Shown in pieces: positions 10,120-21,266 of a DNA stretch of 64,000 bases. Origin of the DNA: Adiantum capillus-veneris (Eukaryota; Streptophyta; Polypodiopsida; Polypodiales; Pteridaceae). The stretch lies in NCBI GenBank assembly GCA_014529385.2, contig CM043953.1, forward strand, positions 99,949,842 to 100,013,841, in the 5' to 3' direction. The position numbers and the translations under genes were made by a program. The stretch's first letter is position 1, and each line of letters opens with the position of its first letter. The notes under the pieces were generated by a model, which saw only the letters and a list, made by a program, of their open reading frames with translations, ran no database searches and was not told the DNA's origin.

Positions 10120-12891
10120 AAAAGCTCCACCACTCGCCGCTCCTAGACTTGTGTGCGTCGTTGCTGTCGTAGCAAACATGCATTGGACAAGACTGTGACC
10201 CATCCTTGTAATAATTACCACTAGCATACCACATGACCGTTGGCCACTTAAAAATTGGAAAGTGTGTCCATACTGGTTTTGAACTGATTCCCACTCTGGC
10301 TGGACCATACTGGTACTGGTTCTTAGGTCAGCCTGATCTGGTTCTTCTGGTACTGGTTCTGAAGCTGGAACTGGTTGCACATGGAAAAGACCAAAAACGT
10401 CTGATTCCAGTATCTCTTGATCAACAACCTCCAGTTCCTTAGTACCTTGTTCCAACCGAGTTTCTCTGGTCTCTGAATAATAAAGTTTGATCTTTGCTCC
10501 ATTATATACTCCCGGCAACATCAGTCCAGATAAATCTTTCAATCTGACTGTGCCATTGGAGAAGACCCAATCGACCTCAAAAGGTCCTGCCCAGACAATC
10601 TTCAAATTCGGCTTCTTTGGACCCAATCTAGACTGATAGAGAAGCACTAAGTCTCCTTTCTGGAATTCTCGAACTTTAATTCGGCGATCATGCCAATGCT
10701 TCCTTCTTTGTTGAACAATCTCCTGTTCCAATATAGCTCTTTGCCTAAGTTCATCTAACTGCATTAGTTCATCCAGCCTTTTCTTAAGATTATGGTTGAA
10801 GTCTAATCCATACTTCACAACCATTCTCAGACTGTGGATGACAAACTCCATAGGAACCACAGCTTCAGTACCATACACCATTCTGAATGGTGTCATTCCC
10901 GTAGTTACCTTATAAGCTGTCCTATAAGCCCATAGAGCAGTCTGAAGCTTCAAATCCCACTGGTCTGGTTTCTTTTGCACCACCTTAGTGAGAATAGTCT
11001 TTATTGTCTTGTTGCTACTTTCAGCCTGTCCATTGCATCGAGGATAGTAAGGAGTAGATTTCCGATGCTTGACTGAAAGCATATCCAATAGGATTTCCAT
11101 AGTATCATTGATAAAATGTGTGCCTTGATCAGTCACAATCTCTACTGGACATCCATATCGGCAGACAATATTCTCAAACAGAAACCTTGCAGTTGACTTG
11201 GGTGTGTTGTCAGGAAGAGCCTTAGCTTCAACCCACTTGGTAACATAACAAGTAGCCATCACAATGTACTTGTTCTTCCTGGGAGTCACTTTCTTAAAAG
11301 GTCCCATAAAATCCAATCCCCATTTCATGAATACTCCTAATGGTTGTATTGGCATTAATGGAGTCATATCTGCAGCTGTTGGTCGGCCCATTCTTTGGCA
11401 TATGTCACAAGTCTTACAAAAACTTCTGACATCAGCAATCAGTGTTTGCCACCACAGACCTGCTTGCAGAATCTTCTTGTAGGTTACTTCGTTGGAAAAG
11501 TGTCCACCAGACTCATCATTATGCGCTTCTGAAATCACTTGCATTCTTCCTCCCATAGGGACACATCGTCGAAGTATACCATCCACACCTAGTCGATAAA
11601 GTACTCCTCCGAAGATGGTAAATTTCAGGCTTTTTATAATCAAAGCTTTCTTGTGATTCTGTTTCCAATCCTCTGGAAAGGCACCTTGGGAAAGGAATTG
11701 ATAAATATCATACCATTCAGGATCCATTGATTCTTCTGCTTCTAACTGAAATAACTCAGCATCCACTGGCTCATCTCTCAGAGGTGATTTTGAATATCCC
11801 TCCGTACTTCTGGAAAGAAAGTCAGCTCCACAGTGGTTTCGGCCAGGTTTATGAAAAATTTTGAATTCAAATTCCATAAGGAACATCATCCATCTGATTA
11901 GCCTGCCTTGAATAATGACTTTGTTAATCAGAAACAGAAGAGCTTGATGATCCACATAAAAATGGAATAATTTTCCCAACAAGTAATGCCTGAACTTCGT
12001 AGCGCTAAAAACCATTCTGAGAGCTTCTCTTTCAGTAGTCGTATAGCCTTGTTCAGCCTGACTGAATCTGCGACTAGCAAAATAGACCGGATAGTCTGTT
12101 CTACCATCTCGCTGAGCTAATATTGCCCCCATTGCCAATTCTGAAGCATCTACATGTACATGAAAAATAATATCCCAATTCGGCTGCCTAAGGACTGGTT
12201 TACTGGTAATGGCTTTTTTCAAATTCTGAAAACTTTCCTCACACTCAGCAATCCAGTTGAACTTACTGGTCTTCTTTGTAAGCTCATATAGTGGTATTGC
12301 TTGAGCAACAAACTTGTGTACAAATCTTCTATAGAAATTCACATAACCCAAGAAATAACTCAACTCTGAAGCAGTTCTGGGTGCTTTAGCTTGCTGGACA
12401 CACTGTATTTTGTCATTGGCCATCTCTATTCCATTGCGGGAAACCACATGTCCCAATAGCTGTCCCTTCCATACTAGAAACACCGATTTGAATGGATTCA
12501 AACAAATCCTCTTCTCTTGACAACGTTTAAAAACCATTTCTAGGAATAGAAGGTTTTGGTCCTCATCTGAATAGATAGTAAAGTTATCCATGAAAATGGC
12601 GAGGAACCGATGAAGAAATTCATTAAACATCTCCATCATACACCGCTGAAAAGTAGCTGGTGCATTGCACAGGCCAAAAGGCATCACCAGATACATGAAT
12701 GCTCCCCACTCAGTGATGAAAGTGGTCTTGGCCCTATCTTCAGGAGCAATCTGTAACTGGTTATAACCGCTATAACCATCCATGAAGCTGTACATCTCAT
12801 ATTCTGCGATCTCATCAAGCAACATATCAGTAAATGGTAAGGGAAATGGATCCTTAATGGTCTGGGCATTTAGTTTCCTATAGTTACACAA
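9613..12891 (-). pseudogene. pol of H: RT, RNase H, integrase (long open frame)
   Basis: A 1,092-codon open frame. RT (residues about 1-150) shows FMDGYSGYNQ, MPFGLCNAPATFQRC and the catalytic box as FMDN in AIFMDNFTIYSDE, where Y/F-x-DD is expected, so one catalytic Asp is Asn. RNase H follows (FHVHVDASELAMGAILAQ, FYVDHQALLFL). Integrase has an HHCC finger (HNDESGGHFSNE ... CKTCDICQRMG) and D-D-E motifs in GLDFMGPF, VTDQGTHF and GQAESSNK. The N-terminal RT lies in the preceding frame, because one base appears lost at about 12886 (RVCV to NYRKLN). The frame then runs on into the extra ORF. The enzyme is probably inactive. Confidence 0.85.
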
Positions 12892-13610
12892 ACTCTTAAT
12901 TTTCCATTCTTTTTAGGAACGACGACTATGGGAAATAACCAATCACTGCTTGCTAGTTCGGTAATGAACCCAGCCTTGAGAAGATTATTAATCTCCTCCT
13001 TGACCTTCTTTGCATAGTTGGGGTTCATGCGGTATCTTTGCAATCTTACTGGTCTAGCATCCGGTTTCAGTGGTATTCGGTGCTGACAGACTTCAGGATC
13101 TACTCCCTTCAAATCTGTATGTTCCCAGGCAAACACATCATAATAGTTCTGGAACATTTTCCGTGCCTTTTCCTTCATTGCCGGTTTCAGGTGCTTGTTG
13201 ACTTTGATCATTCTAGGATTTTCCTCTGATCCCAGGTTCCACTGCTCTACTTCCTGATCATCTGGAAGCAACCAGTTTGGTCCGCCTCCTTTTCGTTTGG
13301 TCGATTCTTCAGCGTAGTCCCAAGAAGGTCCATTCATTTCTGAATCATTATTTTGATCCAGTGGGTACTTTTCATAACATACTGGTTCTTTCATTATACC
13401 AGTATCAGCCGATTCCTCCATTCTTCCAGTTAGCTGAACTGTTCTTTCCCCTGCATTGACTTCAGTAAACTGATCAGGGAATTGTCTCTTCTGCTTGTCA
13501 GCTTGCTCTTTGTTCAGCAGGAGTGCATTCAAATCGATTTCTACCAAAGGAAATATGTTCATAGTTGCTAGCATTCGCTCAATTTTCTTGGCTCTGTATT
13601 TCTGACACAA
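12870..13610 (-). pseudogene. pol of H, N-terminal RT segment
   Basis: It encodes the linker and RT fingers: QHRIPLKPDARPVRLQRYRM, INNLLKAGFITELASSDW and VVVPKKNGKLRVCV, then leaves frame. The next frame continues with NYRKLNAQTIKDPFPLPFTD, so a single-base deletion is the simplest explanation. The upstream end overlaps the protease frame region with a -1 relation (see the finding on the A-run at about 13630). Confidence 0.85.
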
Positions 13611-13621
13611 CTCCTTCGGCC

Positions 13622-14719
13622 TCAGTTCCTTTTTCCAGCTCCTGGTATTGTTAGTCTGGATTTGATTCTGCCGCTGGCCCCTTCTATGGTCAAAGTTTGG
13701 TTTGCATAGTCATGAACATCATGTGCTGTTCTTAACCATGGGCGGCCTAGTAGCATTCCATATGCTCCCTTCACATCCAAGACTAGGAAACTGGTTTTGA
13801 ATTTCTCCCTCCCAACTCTTATCTGCATGTTTTCAATCATACCCGTCGCTTGTACGACTCGATGATCTGCCATTCTTACTTTGAATGGTGCTGGTTTCAT
13901 GTTAGTGATACCCATTCTTTGCTGAAGATGGGCTCCCATTATGTTGACTCCTGCTTCTCCATCCAGTATGACGCTTGAGAGAGGTTCCCACTGCTTCCTG
14001 ACCTTGTAGTCTACCTGAATAAGTGGAACTTCATCATCCCGGACAGCCGTCAGGTCCACTGTTCTGGCCTCTGCCTCTGTCTTCCTACGTTGTTTGATAA
14101 AGTTGGCCACCTCAGGCAAGGACTTTCTTATATCCTCCAGCTCTACAATCAGCTTCTGGATTCTATTACAAATTTTCACATGAATTTCCTCCCGCTCTTG
14201 GTCAGACTGATTGTCAGAGCTTGAAGAACTGGTGTCTTCACACTGCCATTCTTTAGCAGTACTTCTACCCTTTCCATCCACTCCCATTTCATCAGTTAGT
14301 CCATGTACTACAGCCAGCATGGTCTCTGTCATGGCCGGTACTGACTGATCTTTATCAGTCGATTGGGCTGGTATCTTCTGAATGACTCTAGCTTCGGAAC
14401 TTTCTGGCTGCTCTGGCAGCTTCTTAGCTAAATCCTCTGTGATTTTAGCTGCTAGTTTCCGCTGCTCTTGCCACTCATCTACCACCTTCTCTTTCCCTTT
14501 GGCCTTCCAAACTTCTCTTTGTTGAGCCCACTTACTGCTGCTAGGATTGATTGGTACTTCTGAAATGTCTGGAATTTCTTCAATGATTACTTCTTTGCTC
14601 TTGGTAACCACCTTGACTGGGACTGGCTCTGGTGCCTTAGCCTCAGTAGCAGTTGTTACCGGTGCATCTGGACATTGGGCTGCAAAATGACCATACTTCC
14701 CACAGGTATAGCAATTCAT
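13622..14719 (-). CDS. Protease region of H with N-terminal zinc knuckle
   Basis: A 365-codon open frame beginning with a CX2CX4HX4C knuckle (CYTCGKYGHFAAQC). It then has a charged linker and a retropepsin-like domain at about residues 245-350: SSVILDGEAGVNIMGAHL holds the active-site region (DGE where D-S/T-G is usual), and FLVLDVKGAYGMLLGRPWL the C-terminal motif. The frame is continuous with gag upstream except for a single TAG at 14729-14731. The product would be an aspartic protease that matures gag/pol; the altered active-site triplet makes activity doubtful. Confidence 0.75.
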   Translation of the reverse strand: MNCYTCGKYGHFAAQCPDAPVTTATEAKAPEPVPVKVVTKSKEVIIEEIPDISEVPINPSSSKWAQQREVWKAKGKEKVVDEWQEQRKLAAKITEDLAKKLPEQPESSEARVIQKIPAQSTDKDQSVPAMTETMLAVVHGLTDEMGVDGKGRSTAKEWQCEDTSSSSSDNQSDQEREEIHVKICNRIQKLIVELEDIRKSLPEVANFIKQRRKTEAEARTVDLTAVRDDEVPLIQVDYKVRKQWEPLSSVILDGEAGVNIMGAHLQQRMGITNMKPAPFKVRMADHRVVQATGMIENMQIRVGREKFKTSFLVLDVKGAYGMLLGRPWLRTAHDVHDYANQTLTIEGASGRIKSRLTIPGAGKRN

Positions 14720-14728
14720 ACTCCTGGT

Positions 14729-16141
14729 CTAAAAGTTGTCTCTTCCTCTTCCTCTGCCCATTCTTGGTTGGTATTTGCCACGTCCTTGACCAGTACCACT
14801 GGTACCTGGTCTTTCCTCTTGAGCTACTTTGATTGGTTCTACCTGCACTGGTTCAGTGTAGGCAACCACTGATAGATCCTTTCCTTTCTTAAAATGGTGA
14901 ATTCTGATGCCACAATTATTCCATAGGTGACCAAAGGCCTTGCAGTAGGTACATTGTTGACATTCAGTGGAGATGTGGTCCTTGGATTTACATCTTGAAC
15001 ACGAAGTCTCCATCTTTCGGACCGACTGTCTTCTGTGGCTAATTTCTGCAATCTGCCTAGCCATTTCTTCAATTTTCTTGGTCCATGATCCCTTCTTTGA
15101 TTTCTCCTTTGTCCGTTCATTGGAGTTGCTCTCGGAGCTGCTGGACGTTGCACTGGAATCAAAAGCTTCAGTAGCCGAACTACTGCTATTGGTCCTTCGC
15201 TTCTTGTGGCTCTTTTCTTTCTTAGCCTGCTGTTCCAGCTTTAATGCCCTTTGGACCAGATCACTGAATTTTTTTGTAGGGGCTGGTACTCCTTGTTCGC
15301 TAAGCTTCTTGCTTCTGAACCCATTCAGAAACCATGCCCTCAATCTCTTCTCAGATGGCGGTTCTTGCAACTGCCTGGTCAGTTCTTTTATCTTTTCTAC
15401 ATAGCTGTGAACTGACAAATTCCTCTGTTTGATCTGATCCAATTCACAGAGAATATCCTCGTCCCCTCGATTGTCAGAATATTCCAACCTGAAGGCCTTA
15501 AGTAATTTGTTATATGATCTCAGCTGGCATGCAAGGTAATGGTAATACCATTTCCTTGCTGCCTCCTTCCAGGTTTGTGGAAAATGTTCTCCCCAATCAT
15601 CTTCATCAATGTTTTTTAGTTCAGCATACTGCTCAAAAGCTTGTATGTGAACATCTGGATCATCCTTTTTCCCTCCTTTGAATATGGGAAAGGAAATCTT
15701 CAGGGAAGTTGTGTAATCATTTCGATTACTGTTGATCCCACCACTTCTCTTCTTGGCTTGAGAATGGCGCTTGGGAGCCTTCTTGCAATTGTCAGTGTCG
15801 GCATCCCAATCAATCTCTGTCTCTGTTTCAGTATCAGTATCTTCTCTGTTTTGTCTGCTAGAAGTACGATGACTTCCCTTTCTACCCTTGGTATGCTCAT
15901 CTCTCTGGCGAGGCTGAGAACTCTTGGAACTCTTTGCCTTTCGTGCTTCCCGTTGTGCCCGTCGGCGTCAAGAACGACTGGAGTGCTGTGAGTCCTGCGC
16001 CTTCTCAGCCTGACTATGCTCCTCCTGAGCCTCAGTGTCGGTCATTTTCTCTTGCTTGGGGTCAGACTCTCTTCCTGACTCCTCAAGAATGGGGTCCACA
16101 CGATTGGTAGATTTCCGGCCACGATTGGACTTTGGTGCCAT
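14729..16141 (-). pseudogene. gag of H
   Basis: The start is chosen at ATG 16141 (MAPKSNRGRKSTNRV), about 70 bp inside the 5' LTR boundary. A stop near 15968 and a frame change split an N-terminal basic/acidic part from the capsid part. The capsid reads FPIFKGGKKDDPDVHIQAFEQ and then LRAWFLNGFRSKKL in 14729-15487. Two CCHC-like knuckles follow (CSRCKSKDHISTEC and CTYCKAFGHLWNNC). It ends at TAG 14729-14731, after which the same frame continues into protease. Confidence 0.8.
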
Positions 16142-16189
16142 TGCTGAAAACTTCAACTGGGAGAAGAGTCTTTCAGTCAACGAGCTTCA

Positions 16190-16214
16190 GCTCGAGCCAC
16201 CGTGATCGCCAAAA
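16190..16214 (-). other. Primer-binding site region of H
   Basis: Directly inside the 5' LTR the - strand reads TGGCGATCACGGTGGCTCGA after a TTT spacer, so a tRNA CCA-end complement could start at TGG. I cannot name the tRNA; it is not the TGGTATCAGAGC type used by the J, M, A, C and E elements. Confidence 0.45.
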
Positions 16215-16697
16215 TGGAATTGGAGCTGATCTCTTGAGACAACTAATTCCAGTGTTGAAGGATTTCAGCTACTAGTGTGGGAAGATTTCAGACAGCAGAC
16301 TAAACAGAAGTCAGAGACTAGACTGAAATGTGGATGCTGAAATGAGAATCAGACTCATAGACTAGAATAAGGTTCAGATTCAGATTCAGATTCAGAAGAC
16401 TGGTCGAGAAGTAAGTATCACTGAAATATATACCATGATCGAGATTACAGATCAAGATTACAACGAATATGATTACAGAGAGAAAGTATAGCCGACAACA
16501 CTGCCACTGATGCTCAATTACAATTATAGCCCAAAGCGCTAATACAAGTGATAACAATTGTCCACCCGATAATGATGTAATGGGCCCTATTTATACACTT
16601 CGGGTTTACTGTAGTAATTACTCTAGTAATTACTAAGTAATTCGCTGCCCATCTTCTAAGAGCACGTTCCCACATGGTGATTATCCAGCCGTCTACA
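16215..16697 (-). repeat. 5' LTR of element H
   Basis: Partner of 5571-6055, followed on the right by the second copy of the GTATG duplication (16698-16702). Differences from the 3' LTR are mostly transitions plus short indels in the CAGATT run and a GTAA insertion. Confidence 0.9.
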
Positions 16698-16702
16698 GTA
16701 TG

Positions 16703-17392
16703 CTTGTAAAATAATTGTTGTTGTGATTCCTGGCCCGGACCTGCATGGTTATTTGCGGGAGGAGTATTAAGAAGTCTGAGCAGTGGTTACTCTTAGTACC
16801 TCCAAACGACGCAGGCTACGGTCTGGGGGGCGTTTGGTTGTAAAAGGCCTCTATATCTCATGGCCCGGACCTTTTTAGGTTATTTGCGGGAGGAGGGAGT
16901 GGTTGAACAGCTCATGGCCCGGACCTGGATGGTTATTTGCGGGGGGAGCGTTCATCGGCGACTTTATGTTTCTATGTCTTGTAACATGCATTTGTGAGCA
17001 TTTGTGTTGCATTGTGATGTGCCAACTATTGAATATTTCTAATTGGATGAGATTGCCTCGGTATGTAATTTTAGTGCCTCAAGACACCCGTGGAAGATCA
17101 GTACGGTCTAGGTGTGATGGCTAATTTTACTATGCTGGAATATCAAGAGTTCCGATCTGGACGAAAGGAGAAGCTAACTCCTTAATCAAAAGAGCAGAAA
17201 GGAGACGCTAACTCCTTGATCAAAACAACCGAAAGGAGAAGCTAACTCCTTGATCAAAAGAGCAGAAAGGAGAAGCTAACTCCTTATTAAAAAGAGCAAA
17301 CTAATTATCCCTCGGAAATTTTTGAGCTAACTTGAGTTGTTTTGCAGATATGCTGTAATCGCGGACAATTACTCTCTTTCAAGAAGAGGAGA
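16703..17392 (+). other. 3' non-coding region of J2 (resumed after H) with 34-bp tandem repeat
   Basis: It continues the J2 3' region. Between 17163 and 17298 a 34-bp unit (gaaaggagaagctaactcct ...) occurs four times head to tail, whereas J1 has a single copy at about 4400-4437. A purine run aagaagaggaga precedes the LTR at 17393. Confidence 0.75.
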
Positions 17393-17914
17393 TGTAAAAA
17401 ACTGCTTACGTGTCAAAGCCTAAAGAATGGAGCCAACTTGCAGATGTCAGCCGAGGGGCCTAAACCCTAAGAAGAAGAAGTAACAGAAGAAGAAGTCCTA
17501 CCAACTTATGGGGACCCTGTTCGATGGGGCCCCAAGTGACAAAGGATTAAAATAAAGCAGGACTTGCACACACACACACAAACTGATGACGTGGCAAAAT
17601 TCCGAAAATTGCGTTGACATGATGACGTGGCAGGTTGTACGGATTTCCGTGATTTACGTTGGCAGCTTTTTATCTTTGCTTTTGGACCAGATGCTTTTAA
17701 GTTTGAAGGCTTTTTACTGTAAACTGCTTTTCAGGCCAAGGGCCTTCAAATATGAGGTTAGGGCTCATTCTCTGGCATGCTTCCTGGAGAAGGTGCAAAG
17801 TCTGGAGAACCGGCTTGTACTGTATTGATGCAATATAAAGAAATACCGAAAGAGGCGCCAAGGTTTGGGGCCAATACTCTCTGGGGTAGAATTCCGCCAC
17901 TCCGTGTCGCGTGT

Positions 17915-17986
<72 letters not shown>

Positions 17987-18060
17987 CAGTTGTTATTGAA
18001 GTGCTAAAAGTCTGCTCAGTCTGTTCTTTTCTATTGGCTCGTGGTGCCCGTCTTGTGACA
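17393..18060 (+). repeat. 3' LTR of J2, complete (668 bp), with (CT)n tract
   Basis: It begins TGTAAAAAACTG after a polypurine tract and ends TCTTGTGACA, giving TG...CA ends. It contains a conserved core (ataaagaaataccgaaagag then gcgccaaggtttggggccaa) found in all LTRs of this group. A 67-bp (TC)n tract lies at 17916-17982; the sibling solo LTR D has only a short GA run at that place (41816-41825). Confidence 0.85.
17916..17982. repeat. (TC)n microsatellite in J2 LTR
   Basis: About 33 uninterrupted TC units near the 3' end of the LTR, downstream of the conserved core. Confidence 0.95.
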
Positions 18061-18310
18061 GATACCCTAAACCTGTATGCTTTGTGCCCACGCAGAGAAG
18101 GAGACACACAGGGGGTGCTCGTACGTCCAACACGTCTAAGAACTACAGGGGCGATAAAAAATGCATACCCCTCTTTTTTTTAAAATTCCCTCCATCTTCA
18201 TTACTCATCATTGAGTTTCCTCCCCCAAAAAGCAAATGTAGACTCAGAAGTTCCCCAAAACTACTTAAAAAAGGAGTGTCCAAGACGGCCCCTTTTTGGA
18301 CCACCTATAC
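18061..18310. other. Unassigned segment between J2 LTR and element M
   Basis: About 250 bp without a recognisable ORF or repeat match inside the window. M pol homology begins just right of it. Confidence 0.4.
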
Positions 18311-18399
18311 ATGCTTTCGTCCCTAGGCCGGGTCCATCTGCACTCCTACTGCTTAGAAAACGTGTCCCAAAATGTGTATCTCGGGTAGGAAAAATTTAC

Positions 18400-19157
18400 T
18401 TTTCTTCGCATTAATCACCAACTTGTGATCTCGTAATGCCTGAAAGACCTGTAACAGATGTTCTCTATGTTCTGCCTCATCCTTGGAGAAAACAATGATG
18501 TCAAAGAAAGTGCCAACAAATAGTCTGTACTCTCAAAAAATCCTGTCCATCATCCGGTTAAATGTCACAGGAGCATTGGTTAGGCCAAAAGGCATCACCA
18601 AAAACTCATATAACCCAAAACTCGTCCAAAAAGCTGTCTTGTAGACATCTCTCGGCGCGATTCGGATTTGATGATATCCGCTCTTCAAATCGATCCTGCT
18701 AAAACACGAGGATCCCTGTAGTCGATCAAGAATATCATCAATCCTAGGAATCGGAAATCTGTTTTTGATGGTGATTTTGTTGAGAGCTCTATATTCGATG
18801 CACATTGTCCACTTCGTCTTTCTTCAAAACCAACAACATTGGAGAGCAGTACGGTGAAATACTAGGCTGGACAAGACCCTTCTCCAAGAGGTCTTTCACT
18901 TGGTTCATAATTTCTTCATTCTGGGCTCGGTTCACACGGTAAGGTGGCCAGTTCGGTGGTGTGCTTCCCAATGTCAGATTAATGGGATGATCCTTAGGAC
19001 GAGTTGGTGGTAACTTGCCTGGCAGGCCCTCTGAAAAGCAATCGACATGAGTGTGGAGAAAATCTTGGCGTTCTTTATCAAGTTCCGACAAATCCGTCCT
19101 ATGTTCATCATTCAACTCTTTCAAAAAGATCGAGTAAACAAACAAATTGGATTTCAT
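18400..19157 (-). pseudogene. RT of M (N-terminal and catalytic part)
   Basis: Two frames give the linker and RT start ([47 protein letters not shown]) and then [56 protein letters not shown]. The D of [11 protein letters not shown] is the first catalytic residue. The frames switch at about 18800 and again before the F-x-DD region near 18500. Confidence 0.85.
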
Positions 19158-19433
19158 TTATTTTGAAACAGTCGAAGCCGATACAATAGGGACAGACTCA
19201 CCCTTAAGTTTTACATCAAGTATAATAGTTCGGCCCCTCTCTGTAGTCAAAGTCGCTTTTCTCGCCTGATAGTCGACCACGGCGTTGTTCTTATGGTACG
19301 AGGGAATTCCCAGGAGGACATCACAACCTTCCAAGGGCATTATGTAGAAGTCCTCGTGCCCCAAATACCCCTGACAATGCAACCGAAGTTTGCCAATGAC
19401 AGATGTAATGGCTACGTCCCTGCCGGGTGCCAC
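19158..19433 (-). pseudogene. Protease C-terminal half of M
   Basis: It reads IGKLRLHCQGYLGHEDFYIM and EGCDVLLGIPSYHKNNAVVDY, the second half of a gypsy retropepsin. The active-site half to the right is interrupted by stops. It is followed closely by the RT linker. Confidence 0.75.
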
Positions 19434-19559
19434 TAGAATTGCCTATGCTAGTGGTCCCATCCAATCGGGTGTGATCTCGAGCCGCGCCGCCAATAAGGTG
19501 AAACGAAGTTGGCCTTGGCTCCTCCATCAAAGAAAATCAGGGCTTCTGGTCTTTCACTT

Positions 19560-21220
19560 TGCCCCAAGCTCGGCAAATTTCTATACTCTCGTCAATTGTG
19601 CTTGGGTCAGTATCCATGCAATCTGGAACCAGTCCTGCTTTCATCTTGCCTTTTCGTCCACGTTCCTCAGCTGCTTTCGAACCCTCAAGCCTGTCTTCAT
19701 CTTTGTCGTTTTGTTCTTTCGGTGCCTTTTCAGGGCACTTCGCGGAGATATCCCCAGTTTCCCCGCGTCCAAAACACTTCCCTTCTTTGATATAGTTAGC
19801 TCTCTCTTGAAGAGTAAGCTTGGGTCGTGCATCCTTTTCTTTCTTTTCTGGGTTGCTCTTCTTCTTTCTACTTTCATTGTTCGAAGTCTATTTGGTCCTT
19901 TGCGTCATGATTTCATCTGGGGGGTAGGTCAAATTGCCTGGATGAATGGCAAAACCCCGTTTCGCATGACTTATCAGTTCCTGAATGGAATCTGACTTTT
20001 GCTCTAAGCAATGATCTCGGATCTCTGTAGGAAGTCCCAAGGTAAACCACTTAATCTGTTCTTTGAACGAGATCTTCTTAAATGAAGGAGCTAGTAGAAA
20101 AGAGCTCCAGAATCTCTAACAAAATGCGTCCAATGTATCATTCTTGGTCATCCAAAGATTGTTCCAAGTAGTGCGTATGTCGCGCTCATACTCCTGAGTC
20201 GGCCATGAAGAAATAAAAAGCCTTTTAAATTTCAGCCATTTAAGTGGTGCTTTCTTGTTTAGTAGAAGAGTGGATCACCAAGTTCGAGCATTTCCCTTGA
20301 AGAAAGAGGTAGCCCTCCGAATCTTGGAGTGCTTTGAGTAATGTCCTCCAGAGAAAGCTATGTCAAACTGTTGTATGAAGGCCAAAGCCTTTGAAGCATC
20401 TCGAAATCCAGAAAACGAGTCAAATTTAATTGACAGGCCTTCTTTAAATTCTCGGACTTTCTTGCTTTTATCTTCCAGAAAGTCATACTGGTTGGCGTTC
20501 TAAAAATCTTTCTTCCTTGCATAAAATCCGTCGTCGTTGGAGTCCGAACTATTCGAAGATGAGAACTGTCCGAAATTGCGCGAGATCTAGACTTCTTTGC
20601 CTTTTTCTTGCCCTTTCCAAAGCGTTGCTTTTTGCTTCGCTTTTTCCCTTTTCTGTCTTCTTCACTCGAGTTGGAAGAGCTAGAAGAACTTTAAGAAGAA
20701 GAAGAAGAAGAAGAAGAACTAGGTACTCCTTCAAATCGCACACGCTTCTTCTGCTTTCTTGTTGAGGCAAAAGTAGATTGACGATCCAAATAACCCGGGA
20801 AGTCAGTGCCTTTCTTCTGCTCTTTGTCGTGCTTTTTGGCTTTGTTTTGCGCGTCAAAAAGCTGGCTAATCCGTGCATCAATCACCTGTTCTAATTCTTG
20901 CTTCGTAAACATCCTCGGCGTAGGAGGTTGTTTGAGTGCCGGTTTGAGGGGTGGCTCCATGGTTTGCCGTCACTGTGAGTGCACCTCGTCAAAGGAGGTC
21001 TGGGTAAAAAATTTTGCAAGTTTAGGGTCCTTTGCAAAATTCCTCATCAACTTCGTCGCCTCATCGACCAATCTTCGATGTTCCATCTCTTCAAGCTCCG
21101 CTTGAGTAGGCCGAGGCGGGCCATACTCCCGTGAATCTTCTTCATGATCTCTCTCACATCTCCGGATGCAGAGGAAGTCGATTGTCCTTCTCTTGAATCC
21201 ATAAGTGCCGTGTAAAAAGG
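19560..21220 (-). pseudogene. gag of M, heavily decayed
   Basis: It begins near MDSREGQSTSSASGDVREIM (about 21213), followed by a coiled segment FTKQELEQVIDARISQLFDA and a serine run (20691-20960). Capsid-like remnants lie at about 19950-20500 (FSGFRDASKALAFIQQFD and a W-x-LK-FK-RLF stretch). A ruined zinc knuckle lies near 19760-19800, where CFGRGETGDISAKC has lost a Cys and the His. Several stops and shifts are present. Confidence 0.7.
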
Positions 21221-21266
21221 ATCAGATTTCCCGGTAGAAGCGAAATCGGCCGCGCTCTGATACCAC

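Larger units (their letters stand above)
5571..16697 (-). mobile_element. Element H: 11.1-kb Athila/Tat-like Ty3/gypsy retrotransposon with extra 3' coding block
   Basis: It is flanked by a perfect 5-bp duplication GTATG (5566-5570 and 16698-16702) and bounded by LTRs of 485 and 483 bp. In + strand orientation these begin TGGAATTGG and end GTCTACA. Coding order on the - strand is gag, protease, RT-RNase H, integrase and then about 3.4 kb of additional coding sequence before the polypurine tract. I count roughly a dozen substitutions between the LTRs by eye, so insertion was moderately recent. Integrase motifs and overall size fit the Athila/Tat side of Ty3/gypsy; exact lineage is unresolved. 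It interrupts J2. Confidence 0.9.

Noticed and set aside
17163-17298. CRISPR-like array
   Set aside because: The 34-bp units are contiguous with no spacers, in a plant retrotransposon.
17697-18107. Open frames rich in Arg-Glu or Ser-Leu over (GA)n/(CT)n tracts (also at 27319-27578, 28810-29070, 60226-60565, 63737-63955)
   Set aside because: Dinucleotide repeats have no stops in most frames; these are not genes.
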